From CAYGGE01 sp966250865 (GTDB lineage: Bacteria; Patescibacteriota; UBA1384; CAYGGE01): a stretch of 14,882 nucleotides of DNA. The DNA is taken from positions 1 to 14,882 of the forward strand of contig CBINIT010000025.1 of the NCBI GenBank assembly GCA_966250865.1, in the 5' to 3' direction. A program made the translations under genes and the position numbers. Every line of letters begins with the position of its first letter. The stretch's first letter is position 1. The notes beneath the pieces were generated by a model, which made no database searches, was not told where the DNA came from, and saw only the letters and a program-made list of their open reading frames with translations. Of the stretch, positions 1-6,065 are shown piece by piece.

Positions 1-803
1 GCGAAGGTTGGCAGCTTACTCATCTTCTTAATTGTCGGAATCGTCAGCGTATCGTTGATCTTCGGATCGGGTTCCTTAATATTTACTTTAAAGTGAGTTG
101 TTCCACCCCAGCCATCACCGTTTTTCGCTCGAATATGGAAATAGTACGTCCCAATTGCTTGGTTCTCAAACTTCGCCGATGTACCCGGTCCATCTGGCTG
201 ATTAGTCGCCGGTGTGGTGCTGGGGTTTTGGTCAAAAACGTATGAAAAATCGGTAACGCCAGCCGATTTTTCCCACTGCAGTTCAACCGTTGGATTCTCA
301 TAGAATTCGTTCTGGTTTGGGTGTGAAGGTGAGGTGACATTAACCGTTCCTGGCAAAACTGGAGCTCTGCCAATCTTGAAACTCGCCCCGCCCGCATCGG
401 TTGCAACCACTTGACCCTTTGAAGCAAGTTTTACTCCGCTAACATTGACCGACCCGCTACCCTCCTTATTACCTTTAAGGGTAATTTTAGCCACTGTCAG
501 GCTTCCGGTTGCTGAGGTAATGCCAACAAACTGCTGGCCGTTTCCTGGAGATTTCCCAGGTAGCCACGTAGCGCTGCCTGGCGAAAAGCTCACGACATCT
601 ACCGGACCCGAAACAGAGATAGTCCCTTGAAGGCTGTCGAAGGTTGTGCCGCTTGCCGTTACCGTAACCGAAAATTTCTCCCCGACAACGAAGTTGCCGC
701 CGCCACTACTGAAGATTCCCGCTGCAGCATGAGCCGGAACAGCAGCGAGCGGGCTGAGCATTAACCCGAGAATAATGACGAGCCAGGTGAGTGTTTTTAC
801 CAT
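1..803 (-). CDS. Secreted cohesin-like domain protein (3' end outside window)
   Basis: The reading frame starts at ATG 803 and runs off the left edge, giving 267 visible residues. An AAGGA Shine-Dalgarno (813-809) overlaps the stop of the preceding gene and lies 5 nt from the ATG. Residues 1-27 form a signal peptide (hydrophobic core, then AHA/A). Residues about 29-146 look like a cohesin-type beta sandwich: an opening VGEKFSVTV strand, then SVSGPVDVVSFSPGSA, and a closing SVNVSGVKLAS...GASFKI. Residues about 152-243 form an Ig/FN3-like module (PTVELQWEKS, GTYYFHIRAKNGDGWGG). A proline-rich linker starts near 244, so a C-terminal anchor beyond the window is likely but unseen. The gene sits 2 bp downstream of a dockerin gene, which supports the cohesin call: the two probably bind each other outside the cell. 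The cohesin assignment rests on pattern recognition; a generic Ig-like adhesin is the alternative. Confidence 0.7.
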   Translation of the reverse strand, partial: MVKTLTWLVIILGLMLSPLAAVPAHAAAGIFSSGGGNFVVGEKFSVTVTASGTTFDSLQGTISVSGPVDVVSFSPGSATWLPGKSPGNGQQFVGITSATGSLTVAKITLKGNKEGSGSVNVSGVKLASKGQVVATDAGGASFKIGRAPVLPGTVNVTSPSHPNQNEFYENPTVELQWEKSAGVTDFSYVFDQNPSTTPATNQPDGPGTSAKFENQAIGTYYFHIRAKNGDGWGGTTHFKVNIKEPDPKINDTLTIPTIKKMSKLPTF

Positions 804-805
804 AG

Positions 806-2083
806 TTATCCTTCGAAGTTAGCGGCTAAATGTGAGAGGTCTAAGATATTTACTTCGTTATCAACGTCCGGATTAAGATTGGTCATGGGGTCAGGCGGAT
901 CAGTGTGTCCCCAATAAGTAGAGAGGATTGATAGGTCTTTGATGTCTACCCTGCCATCATTATCGATATCGCCAACCTTACGCTTATTCACATAGAAGTA
1001 TTTTCGGTTGATAACTGATCCATCAGAACGCTGGAAGTCAACACTATACATGTGACGACCCGTTTTAGGCTGGAAGGTAAACTGCCAACTCGTCTTATTA
1101 AACCCAGCAATCTCTCCGCCACTAAAGACCGCTTTATTATTTTCTGCCTTATAACCGCTTAACGTGAAGTCGGTATTATAGGTATCTACCGTATATTCAG
1201 CGGTGTCATTGTCGCTCTCGTTCGGTTGTGCGATTGCCGGGAATGGGAAGACAGCCTTAATTTTAGCATAGAGATTGATGAACAGTTCGTTACCAGAGAA
1301 GTTTGGCGTATAGCGATACAACGCATGTGTAATACTATTTTCCAGCTTCAGACATTCACCATTAACCAGTAAACGCTGCCAGCCACCTTCGGCACAGGTA
1401 CTGTTTGGCTCGGGGTTTGCTGACCACCGTTTCAGTGCAGCCGTACCTTCAACGATCTGAGTGCCTGGCCCGCCATACCAAACGGCTCGCTGTCGCATGT
1501 AATCCTTATCACGGTCATCAAACACACCATCAGCGTTAATGTCACAATCACCGTTTTTAATACAGCTATCCATCTTCCCGTTAAATCCATACCCCATAAG
1601 CCAAGACATGGTGATAGGCTTTTCAGAAACAATGATGCTCTTGTAGGAACCGGTGATGCTCGCACTTTCCTTGTCGAGGGTCGCCAGAGGGATAACAGGA
1701 TTCATCTTCCCCGGACTCGAAGGTTGACGTTTAGAACGATCAGTTGCCGCCCAGTCAGCAAGAAGTTCGGCTACCGTTTTGCCGTAATACTTCTCTAGCT
1801 CAAGATTTGATTGCCACTCCTGGCGGACTTTAATCTTATCCCACTGACCTTTACCAATCGGGTAATAGACTTCAAATTCTTCAGGGATGACATAGCTTGC
1901 CAGTTGAGAACCTGTGGTATTGAGGTATTGCTGAATGTGCGTCGCGGTTACGCTGTTGTAAGCCGTCTCGCCTTGATCGATAATAGCATTCTTATTCAGA
2001 TGATTGGCAAAAACTGGTGCAGGCACCAGGAAAAGGGCGAGAGCAATGGCAGTCAGACTGTAAGAAATAAGTTTATTGACCAT
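806..2083 (-). CDS. Secreted dockerin protein with putative lysozyme-like (muralytic) domain
   Basis: 425 residues. A signal peptide (1-26, VFA/N) is followed by a domain (about 35-280) resembling secreted actinobacterial/CPR proteins often labelled hemagglutinin-like. Their landmarks are an N-terminal IQQYLN, an NPVIPLATLDKES helix (127-140) like the catalytic-Glu helix of transglycosylases, a MGYGFN segment (163-168), and HALYRYTPN near 253-261. E139 would be the candidate catalytic residue. Inserted at 180-196 is a Ca-loop-like DINADGVFDDRD. Residues about 298-367 look Ig-like. Residues 370-425 form a type-I-like dockerin with two Ca-binding half-repeats (DIDNDGRVDIKDLSIL and NPDVDNEVNILDLSHL). 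The gene overlaps the TPR gene upstream by 11 bp and abuts the cohesin gene downstream, so the three form one operon. The dockerin is well supported. Peptidoglycan cleavage is inference; the domain could instead be purely structural. Confidence 0.8.
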   Translation of the reverse strand: MVNKLISYSLTAIALALFLVPAPVFANHLNKNAIIDQGETAYNSVTATHIQQYLNTTGSQLASYVIPEEFEVYYPIGKGQWDKIKVRQEWQSNLELEKYYGKTVAELLADWAATDRSKRQPSSPGKMNPVIPLATLDKESASITGSYKSIIVSEKPITMSWLMGYGFNGKMDSCIKNGDCDINADGVFDDRDKDYMRQRAVWYGGPGTQIVEGTAALKRWSANPEPNSTCAEGGWQRLLVNGECLKLENSITHALYRYTPNFSGNELFINLYAKIKAVFPFPAIAQPNESDNDTAEYTVDTYNTDFTLSGYKAENNKAVFSGGEIAGFNKTSWQFTFQPKTGRHMYSVDFQRSDGSVINRKYFYVNKRKVGDIDNDGRVDIKDLSILSTYWGHTDPPDPMTNLNPDVDNEVNILDLSHLAANFEG

Positions 2084-2396
2084 GACGAGCTGCTTCGTTC
2101 TCGTAGTACTCCTTGGTTAGTTGAAGGTTCTGATCGGCAGGGAAAGCGGCAAGGCCCTCCTCGAGGATGGTCACTGCTTCGCGATATTCCCCCGCCTCAG
2201 CCCGCACTGATGCACGATCAATGTACTCTTTGGCTGACTGATTGGACTCAGGGATAGCTGGGGAGTAGGTAGAGGCAGGGACGATGAGTGCATCATCCAC
2301 TTGACGCATACCGAGCCAGACTAAAAAAAGAACTACGATACCAAGAAGGAGCACTGTACCGACAATCGCTTTCCAGTTGCTAGCTTCTTTTTTCAT
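2073..2396 (-). CDS. Small membrane-anchored TPR-like protein
   Basis: 107 residues. A short basic N-terminus is followed by one transmembrane helix (about 10-30) and a linker. Residues 56-89 form a TPR-like helical hairpin (AKEYIDRASVRAEAGEYREAVTILEEGLAAFP), with another helix to the end. The predicted topology puts the TPR outside the membrane. A good Shine-Dalgarno (GGAGGA, just before the ATG) and a promoter at 2442-2414 make it the first gene of the operon with the dockerin and cohesin genes. The 3' end overlaps the dockerin gene by 11 bp, so translation is probably coupled. A role as a membrane tether or assembly factor for the secreted pair is inferred only from position. No family name is recognised. 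Confidence 0.75.
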   Translation of the reverse strand: MKKEASNWKAIVGTVLLLGIVVLFLVWLGMRQVDDALIVPASTYSPAIPESNQSAKEYIDRASVRAEAGEYREAVTILEEGLAAFPADQNLQLTKEYYENEAARHGQ

Positions 2397-2413
2397 AGTT
2401 CCTCCGTCTATTT

Positions 2414-2442
2414 ACTATAGGCGATCTTCGCCTTTTCTTCAA
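2414..2442 (-). promoter_or_regulatory. Promoter of TPR-dockerin-cohesin operon
   Basis: On the minus strand TTGAAG (2442-2437), a 17-nt spacer and TATAGT (2419-2414) form a good sigma70-type promoter. The -35 overlaps the TGA stop of the upstream 7-TM gene. A GGCGA/TCGCC hairpin lies in the spacer and may end upstream transcripts or modulate initiation. Confidence 0.6.
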
Positions 2443-3014
2443 GATAGCTGGTTTCGTCGCACCACAAGCAATACCACCAGAGACCAGTTCACTAAGATGA
2501 GATAAATCGGATAGAGCGCAGTAAGAATCGATATAGTGTCGAGAGCTAAGAAAGCAAGAAGATACTTTGTCCCATTCAGAAGATAGGTAATGAGCGTCTC
2601 TTCGCTAGGCTTGCTATAAGACTTCCGAAAAGTTGGCATGAAGGCAAAACTATCGACTATCATTGCAACAAGAAGCGACGGGAGTGGGCTGTCAAAAAGT
2701 GGCCACATACCCACTGCGATGCCCGCCCCTAGGAGACTCAGCCAATCGAGACGGGTAATACTCTGCTCGCCTTGTCGGAAAGCCAATACGACTACCAGAA
2801 ATGAGACTAAGCCGCCACTTCCCGTAACCCATGCGCCCGCTCCTGCCCCAACAACCATCTGACCGAAAAAGATAATAAACGAGGAAACACTCCAAATGAG
2901 CCAGGAGAATACATGTGGTCGGGTTCGTTCTACTATAATGTCACGAAAGTATGCGGTATAGCTTACGAGCGTAAGCAGCGCGGCGATACTACCAATAATG
3001 ATTTTATGATCCAT
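2439..3014 (-). CDS. 7-TM membrane protein with PQ-loop/SWEET-like internal repeat
   Basis: 191 residues, almost wholly hydrophobic, with about seven transmembrane helices (near 4-22, 35-52, 63-79, 91-107, 111-127, 142-158 and 165-186). The two halves resemble each other. Helix 1 ends in SYTAYFRDI followed by ERTRPHVFSW, and helix 5 ends in AFMPTFRKS followed by KPSEETLITY, so three-helix bundles sit on each side of a linker helix. This is the layout of PQ-loop and SWEET-type transporters, though no literal PQ dipeptide is present. The substrate is unknown. The ATG at 3014 follows a TATACT box by only 6 nt, so the mRNA is probably leaderless. The gene ends inside the promoter of the dockerin operon, with no strong terminator between them. 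Confidence 0.7.
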   Translation of the reverse strand: MDHKIIIGSIAALLTLVSYTAYFRDIIVERTRPHVFSWLIWSVSSFIIFFGQMVVGAGAGAWVTGSGGLVSFLVVVLAFRQGEQSITRLDWLSLLGAGIAVGMWPLFDSPLPSLLVAMIVDSFAFMPTFRKSYSKPSEETLITYLLNGTKYLLAFLALDTISILTALYPIYLILVNWSLVVLLVVRRNQLS

Positions 3015-3020
3015 AAGGTG

Positions 3021-3026
3021 AGTATA
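3021..3026 (-). promoter_or_regulatory. -10 box for 7-TM gene (leaderless geometry)
   Basis: TATACT on the minus strand lies exactly 6 nt upstream of ATG 3014, which would place the transcription start at or next to the start codon. No convincing -35 is seen, and there is no Shine-Dalgarno. Confidence 0.5.
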
Positions 3027-3061
3027 GCGTACTTACCGGGCTAGAAAAATAAACTTGTTTC

Positions 3062-3070
3062 TGGTATAAT
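3062..3070 (+). promoter_or_regulatory. Extended -10 promoter of tRNA-Ser
   Basis: TGGTATAAT is an extended -10 element (TGn before a consensus TATAAT), ending 12 nt before the first base of tRNA-Ser. No good -35 is visible, as expected for an extended -10 promoter. Confidence 0.6.
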
Positions 3071-3082
3071 TCGAGAGTATTT

Positions 3083-3172
3083 GGAGAGGTCGCATAGTGG
3101 ACTAGTGCAGCTGTCTTGAAAACAGCCGGGGGTGCAAGCTCCCCGTGGGTTCGAATCCCACCCTCTCCGCCA
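3083..3172 (+). tRNA. tRNA-Ser (anticodon UGA)
   Basis: A class II tRNA with encoded CCA. The acceptor stem is GGAGAGG (3083-3089) with CCTCTCC (3162-3168). The anticodon stem is GCTGT/ACAGC around loop CTTGAAA, with anticodon TGA at 3117-3119. The long variable arm (3127-3144) is typical of tRNA-Ser. The T arm is GTGGG-TTCGAAT-CCCAC, followed by discriminator G and CCA (3170-3172). It reads UCA codons and, by wobble, probably other UCN codons. Confidence 0.95.
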
Positions 3173-3213
3173 AGGAATTAGTACTCACTCGTCAGAGTGG
3201 GTGGTAATTCCTT
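3172..3213 (+). repeat. 42-nt near-perfect hairpin abutting tRNA-Ser CCA
   Basis: Arms 3172-3190 and 3195-3213 pair over about 19 positions around a GTCA loop, with one G-G mismatch and two G-U pairs. It begins at the last A of the tRNA CCA. No T-tract follows, so it is not an ordinary intrinsic terminator on this strand. It could guide tRNA 3'-end processing or be one arm of a palindromic repeat element. Confidence 0.6.
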
Positions 3214-3227
3214 GAGTAAAGTAAGGC

Positions 3228-3296
3228 GTGGGATTCGAAGGGCGCGAGCTAGCGTAGCGCCCAGGGGGCTATGCCCGAATCCCACCCTCTCCGCCA
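3228..3296 (+). repeat. REP-like palindrome carrying a second copy of the tRNA-Ser 3' end
   Basis: Bases 3276-3296 repeat exactly the last 21 bases of tRNA-Ser (3152-3172, from C56 of the T loop through CCA). The first ten (CGAATCCCAC) also pair with GTGGGATTCG at 3228-3237. The outer 10-bp stem encloses a GGGCGC/GCGCCC hairpin (3240-3262, with GCTAGC in its loop) and a GGGC-TAT-GCCC hairpin (3266-3276). It is effectively a T arm with a palindromic insert. It may be a tRNA-derived REP element or an attachment-site duplicate. Confidence 0.65.
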
Positions 3297-3306
3297 GACG
3301 AAGCAT

Positions 3307-3329
3307 ACTCAGCTTAAGCTGAGTTTTTT
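3307..3329 (+). terminator. Intrinsic terminator after tRNA-Ser region
   Basis: A perfect palindrome of 18 bases (ACTCAGCTT/AAGCTGAGT, 3307-3324) is followed at once by a run of T to 3329. It should end the tRNA-Ser transcript. Between it and the next gene (3330-3456) I see only a TTGACA at 3393-3398 and a Shine-Dalgarno. Confidence 0.85.
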
Positions 3330-3392
3330 CTTTACTAGGCTATCCAAAAAGCTGCAACTTGCAAGACAAAGAACGACCCGCTTAAGTACTTA

Positions 3393-3422
3393 TTGACAGA
3401 TAAGGCCTACCTAGAGTACGGT
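3393..3422 (+). promoter_or_regulatory. Possible promoter of the tail-fibre-like gene
   Basis: A consensus TTGACA (3393-3398) is followed 18 nt later by TACGGT (3417-3422), a poor -10. A TTAATA stretch at 3422-3427 is an alternative but badly spaced. The -35 is convincing; the -10 is not. Confidence 0.35.
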
Positions 3423-3456
3423 TAATATACAATACGTGTGAACTAAAGGAGTGGGC

Positions 3457-5427
3457 ATGGGCAATCGATCCCAGGGTTTTGGGACAGTTTTGGCCGCAAT
3501 TGTACTCGTTATCGGGGTTGCTGGCATTAGTTACGCCGCCGATATCAACTTGAACGGTGGTACGCTGAACTATAATAAAGGCGGCTCAAAGATTTACGAT
3601 AACGGCCACCTTTCCCTCTCCACCGATGACTATCTTCTATTGAATGCTTCGAAGGCAGTTAAGACTTCCGATAATCTCCAAGTCGGCAATACATTAGTCA
3701 TTGCCAATCGAAATGAGCTCAAAGATACGGGCTCACACCTGTATGACGACGGCAATCTTCACATTAAAACAGACGACTACCTTCTTCTCGACGCAAAAAA
3801 TACTGTCCAGGTATCCAACGATCTTCAAGTCAGAAACGCCTTAATTTTAGCCAATCAAAATACTGGTCAAGATACCGGTTCAGAAATTTTTGACAATGGT
3901 CAGTTGAATATCACAACCGACGACTACTTGTATCTAAATGCGGCTAATACCACATTTGTACAAGAAAAGCTCCATGTTGGCGGCGAAGTGCGGCTCTATA
4001 ACGACAACGGCAATATCGACACCGGTTCACGGCTGGTTGACGATATGCATTTGCGTATCTATACCGACGATGATCTCTACCTTAATGCACCTGGTGTTAC
4101 GTATATCCAGGGCAGCTTGAACGTTGGCGGAACCATTAGCCACGATGCGAGTAGTTTTATCGTTCTTCAAGCTTCAAGTGCCATGCGCCTCGTTTCGGCA
4201 GGAAGTGCAGCGATCCAGCTCGACAGCGACGACAACGATAGCGACACAACCGCCTTTACGATCGGTAAAAACTCGACAGTCCTTGGCAGCACAACTGAAC
4301 TGTTCCGAGTCGGTGAAGATGGCAAGGTTGGTGTGGGCACGAGCTCACCTAGCAGCAATCTCCATGTTGTTTCTTCAGCAGCTGAAGCTGCCCGTTTTGA
4401 GAGCACCTCGGCTACAGCGACCAGCACCTCAAGCGCTCTTCATCTCTTACGACGAGCCAGCGCTACGAGCGACGGCGTAGGCATGGCTTTTACCTTACAA
4501 AATGCCGATGCGACAAATACCGAATATGCCTACATCGGTGCGCTCATTGAAGATCGAACAGCCAGTAGTGAAGATGGGGCGATCGCCTTTTACACGACCA
4601 CCGGTGGTACAACTCGCCAGCAGCGGCTTACTCTTACGAGCGAAGGGCGCCTAGGTGTTAATACCAATAGTCCGTACAGCCAGCTCCAGGTCAACGGCAG
4701 TAGTATTGCGAAAGCTCCATCGAGCACCAGCGGTATGTGGTTTGGTGTTCCCGCCGCTACCTTCACCGATGGCACCACTGCCAGCTCAGGCTCAGTAACC
4801 AATGCGATGTTCTCTTCTTTCGGCTCACCAACCTACGCCAGCTCAAATACCGGCATCACTGTTGATCATGCGTCGACTGTTTACCTTGCCGGTCCACCAT
4901 CGGCAGGCACTAACACGGCACTTACCACCAGTTCAGCCTTACGCATTGCTAGTGGAAGCGCTACGGGAACAAGCGCCTACGGACTCTACGTCAGTGCCCC
5001 AACCGGTGCTTCGGCCAACTACGCTGCCACCTTTGCCTCAGGCAATGTAGGTATCGGCGATACCTCGCCAGCAGCCTTGCTAACCGTTGGTGCCAGCGAT
5101 GCTTTTCAAGTTGACACCGCTGGTGCAGTGACCATTGGCGGTGGCACAGCCATCACGAAGCACCTTTCGGGAACCGGTACGATTGATTTTAGTAGCATTG
5201 CCACTCAAACGTGTGCAACTGGAACCGTTACCGTAACCGGTGCGGCAAGTGGCGATAGCGCAGTAGCCACCCCGACCCCAGTTGGCAGTGGCATCGATAC
5301 CATGAACCTCACCTGGAGCGCTTGGGTATCATCCACCAATACGGTAACGGTTCGCGCTTGCAACGGCACTTCGGGCTCGCTTGACCCCGCCTCACAGACC
5401 TGGCGGGCCGATGTCTGGCAGCACTAA
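3457..5427 (+). CDS. Secreted tail-fibre-like repeat surface protein
   Basis: I choose ATG 3457, not GTG 3451, because AAGGAG (3446-3451) is then 5 nt away; this gives 656 residues. An N-terminal signal peptide or anchor (to about SYAA, residue 28) is followed by four tandem repeats, three at an exact 49-residue period, each with TDD(Y/D)L(L/Y)LNA and DTGS..DD landmarks. The middle contains motifs of the type GVGTSSPSSNLHV (near 296), common in phage tail fibres and trimeric surface stalks. The rest is rich in Ser, Thr, Ala and Gly. The C-terminal approximately 75 residues (CATGTVTVTGAASGD ... DPASQTWRADVWQH) look like a compact receptor-binding or trimerisation head. It probably forms a long fibre on the cell surface for attachment to a host or particle. 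A 2-TM protein gene follows 6 bp downstream. The function is inferred from architecture only. Confidence 0.8.
   Translation: MGNRSQGFGTVLAAIVLVIGVAGISYAADINLNGGTLNYNKGGSKIYDNGHLSLSTDDYLLLNASKAVKTSDNLQVGNTLVIANRNELKDTGSHLYDDGNLHIKTDDYLLLDAKNTVQVSNDLQVRNALILANQNTGQDTGSEIFDNGQLNITTDDYLYLNAANTTFVQEKLHVGGEVRLYNDNGNIDTGSRLVDDMHLRIYTDDDLYLNAPGVTYIQGSLNVGGTISHDASSFIVLQASSAMRLVSAGSAAIQLDSDDNDSDTTAFTIGKNSTVLGSTTELFRVGEDGKVGVGTSSPSSNLHVVSSAAEAARFESTSATATSTSSALHLLRRASATSDGVGMAFTLQNADATNTEYAYIGALIEDRTASSEDGAIAFYTTTGGTTRQQRLTLTSEGRLGVNTNSPYSQLQVNGSSIAKAPSSTSGMWFGVPAATFTDGTTASSGSVTNAMFSSFGSPTYASSNTGITVDHASTVYLAGPPSAGTNTALTTSSALRIASGSATGTSAYGLYVSAPTGASANYAATFASGNVGIGDTSPAALLTVGASDAFQVDTAGAVTIGGGTAITKHLSGTGTIDFSSIATQTCATGTVTVTGAASGDSAVATPTPVGSGIDTMNLTWSAWVSSTNTVTVRACNGTSGSLDPASQTWRADVWQH
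3562..4131 (+). repeat. Four tandem 43/49/49/49-codon repeats
   Basis: The TDD motif falls at codons starting 3622, 3769, 3916 and 4063, exactly 147 bp apart each time. The first unit lacks about six residues before its Gly-Ser. The units have diverged at DNA level while the protein pattern is kept, suggesting old duplications held by structure, such as rungs of a beta-helical or beta-prism stalk. Confidence 0.85.
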
Positions 5428-5433
5428 TTTGTT

Positions 5434-5913
5434 ATGACTGAAAAGAAAACCGAGACAACAATTCTATCCTGGAAGGCGCCTGAGTTCCTCCACTATAAAA
5501 AGAATACGTGGTGGTTCCCAATTCTTGCTGCCTCAACCGTTATATTTACGACCATCTTTCTCTTGACGGGACAGTATTTTGTCGCTATAATTGTCATCTT
5601 GGGTGCTATTGTAATGTATCGCCTCGCACATCAAGAACCTGCCGTCCTGCCTGTTATCTTTACCGCAACAGGTATCAAATTTAAGGGTGAGCTTATCCCC
5701 TTTACGACTTTAAAAACATTTTGGATCCTTGAAGAAGCTGAGGTAAAGCGTCTCTATCTCCAAAAGATTGAGCGTTTCAGCGCCCCGGTTGTCATCCCCT
5801 TAGTAAAACAAGATATTACTAAAGTACGCGACTTTCTTCAGCATTTTCTTCCGGAAACCCATGAGGTCAAAGAAGACATTGCCGACAAGCTTAATCGCTT
5901 TCTTCGGATCTAA
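5434..5913 (+). CDS. Two-TM membrane protein with PH-like cytoplasmic domain
   Basis: 159 residues. An N-terminal motif (SWKAPEFLHYKKNTWWFP) leads into two adjacent transmembrane helices (about 27-45 and 47-64). The C-terminal domain (about 72-140) alternates predicted beta strands (FTATGIKFKGELIPF, LKTFWIL, RLYLQK, VVIPL) and ends in a helix, the layout of bacterial PH-like domains. Such proteins occur widely in CPR genomes without known function. The ATG is 6 bp after the stop of the fibre gene with no Shine-Dalgarno visible, so it is probably co-transcribed and translationally coupled. Whether it helps fibre export or is unrelated cannot be told. tRNA-Arg follows 9 bp after its stop and shows no clear promoter, so it may share the transcript. 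Confidence 0.7.
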   Translation: MTEKKTETTILSWKAPEFLHYKKNTWWFPILAASTVIFTTIFLLTGQYFVAIIVILGAIVMYRLAHQEPAVLPVIFTATGIKFKGELIPFTTLKTFWILEEAEVKRLYLQKIERFSAPVVIPLVKQDITKVRDFLQHFLPETHEVKEDIADKLNRFLRI

Positions 5914-5922
5914 CTCAATCAC

Positions 5923-5998
5923 GCGCTTGTAGCTCAGTGGATAGAGCGACTGCTTGCGGAGCAGTAGGTCGGGGGTTCAACTCCCTCCAAGCGCGCCA
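5923..5998 (+). tRNA. tRNA-Arg (anticodon GCG)
   Basis: A 76-nt tRNA with encoded CCA. The acceptor is GCGCTTG/CAAGCGC, with a D arm GCTC..GAGC. The anticodon stem is ACTGC/GCAGT around loop TTGCGGA, with anticodon GCG at 5956-5958. The T arm is GGGGG-TTCAACT-CCCTC with one G-U pair, followed by discriminator G and CCA 5996-5998. Most bacteria read CGC with an ACG anticodon edited to inosine; GCG is the less common solution. Confidence 0.95.
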
Positions 5999-6013
5999 AC
6001 CTTGCTTACTAAG

Positions 6014-6039
6014 CAGCCAAACCAATGGCTGTTTTTTTT
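6014..6039 (+). terminator. Intrinsic terminator after tRNA-Arg
   Basis: CAGCCA (6014-6019) and TGGCTG (6026-6031) form a stem, followed by eight T (6032-6039). It ends the transcript carrying tRNA-Arg and possibly the two genes before it. Confidence 0.85.
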
Positions 6040-6053
6040 AAATATCGTTCATG

Positions 6054-6059
6054 TATAGT
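6054..6059 (+). promoter_or_regulatory. -10 box for GrpB gene (leaderless geometry)
   Basis: TATAGT lies 6 nt upstream of ATG 6066. A start of transcription at the ATG would make the mRNA leaderless, consistent with the lack of a Shine-Dalgarno. Confidence 0.45.
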
Positions 6060-6065
6060 TTGGCT

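Noticed and set aside
83..427. Minus-strand open frame of 114 residues
   Set aside because: It is an out-of-frame shadow of the cohesin-like gene, with low-complexity, implausible composition and no start signals.
1811..2257. Plus-strand open frame of 148 residues
   Set aside because: It lies antisense across the clear signal peptide, TPR gene and operon junction; no motif or ribosome-binding site supports it.
3228..3296. A second, degenerate tRNA-Ser gene
   Set aside because: Only the T arm and 3' acceptor strand are present; there is no 5' acceptor strand, D arm or anticodon arm.
3562..4131. CRISPR array
   Set aside because: The 147-bp periodicity is coding, with diverged units in frame and no short identical repeats separated by spacers.
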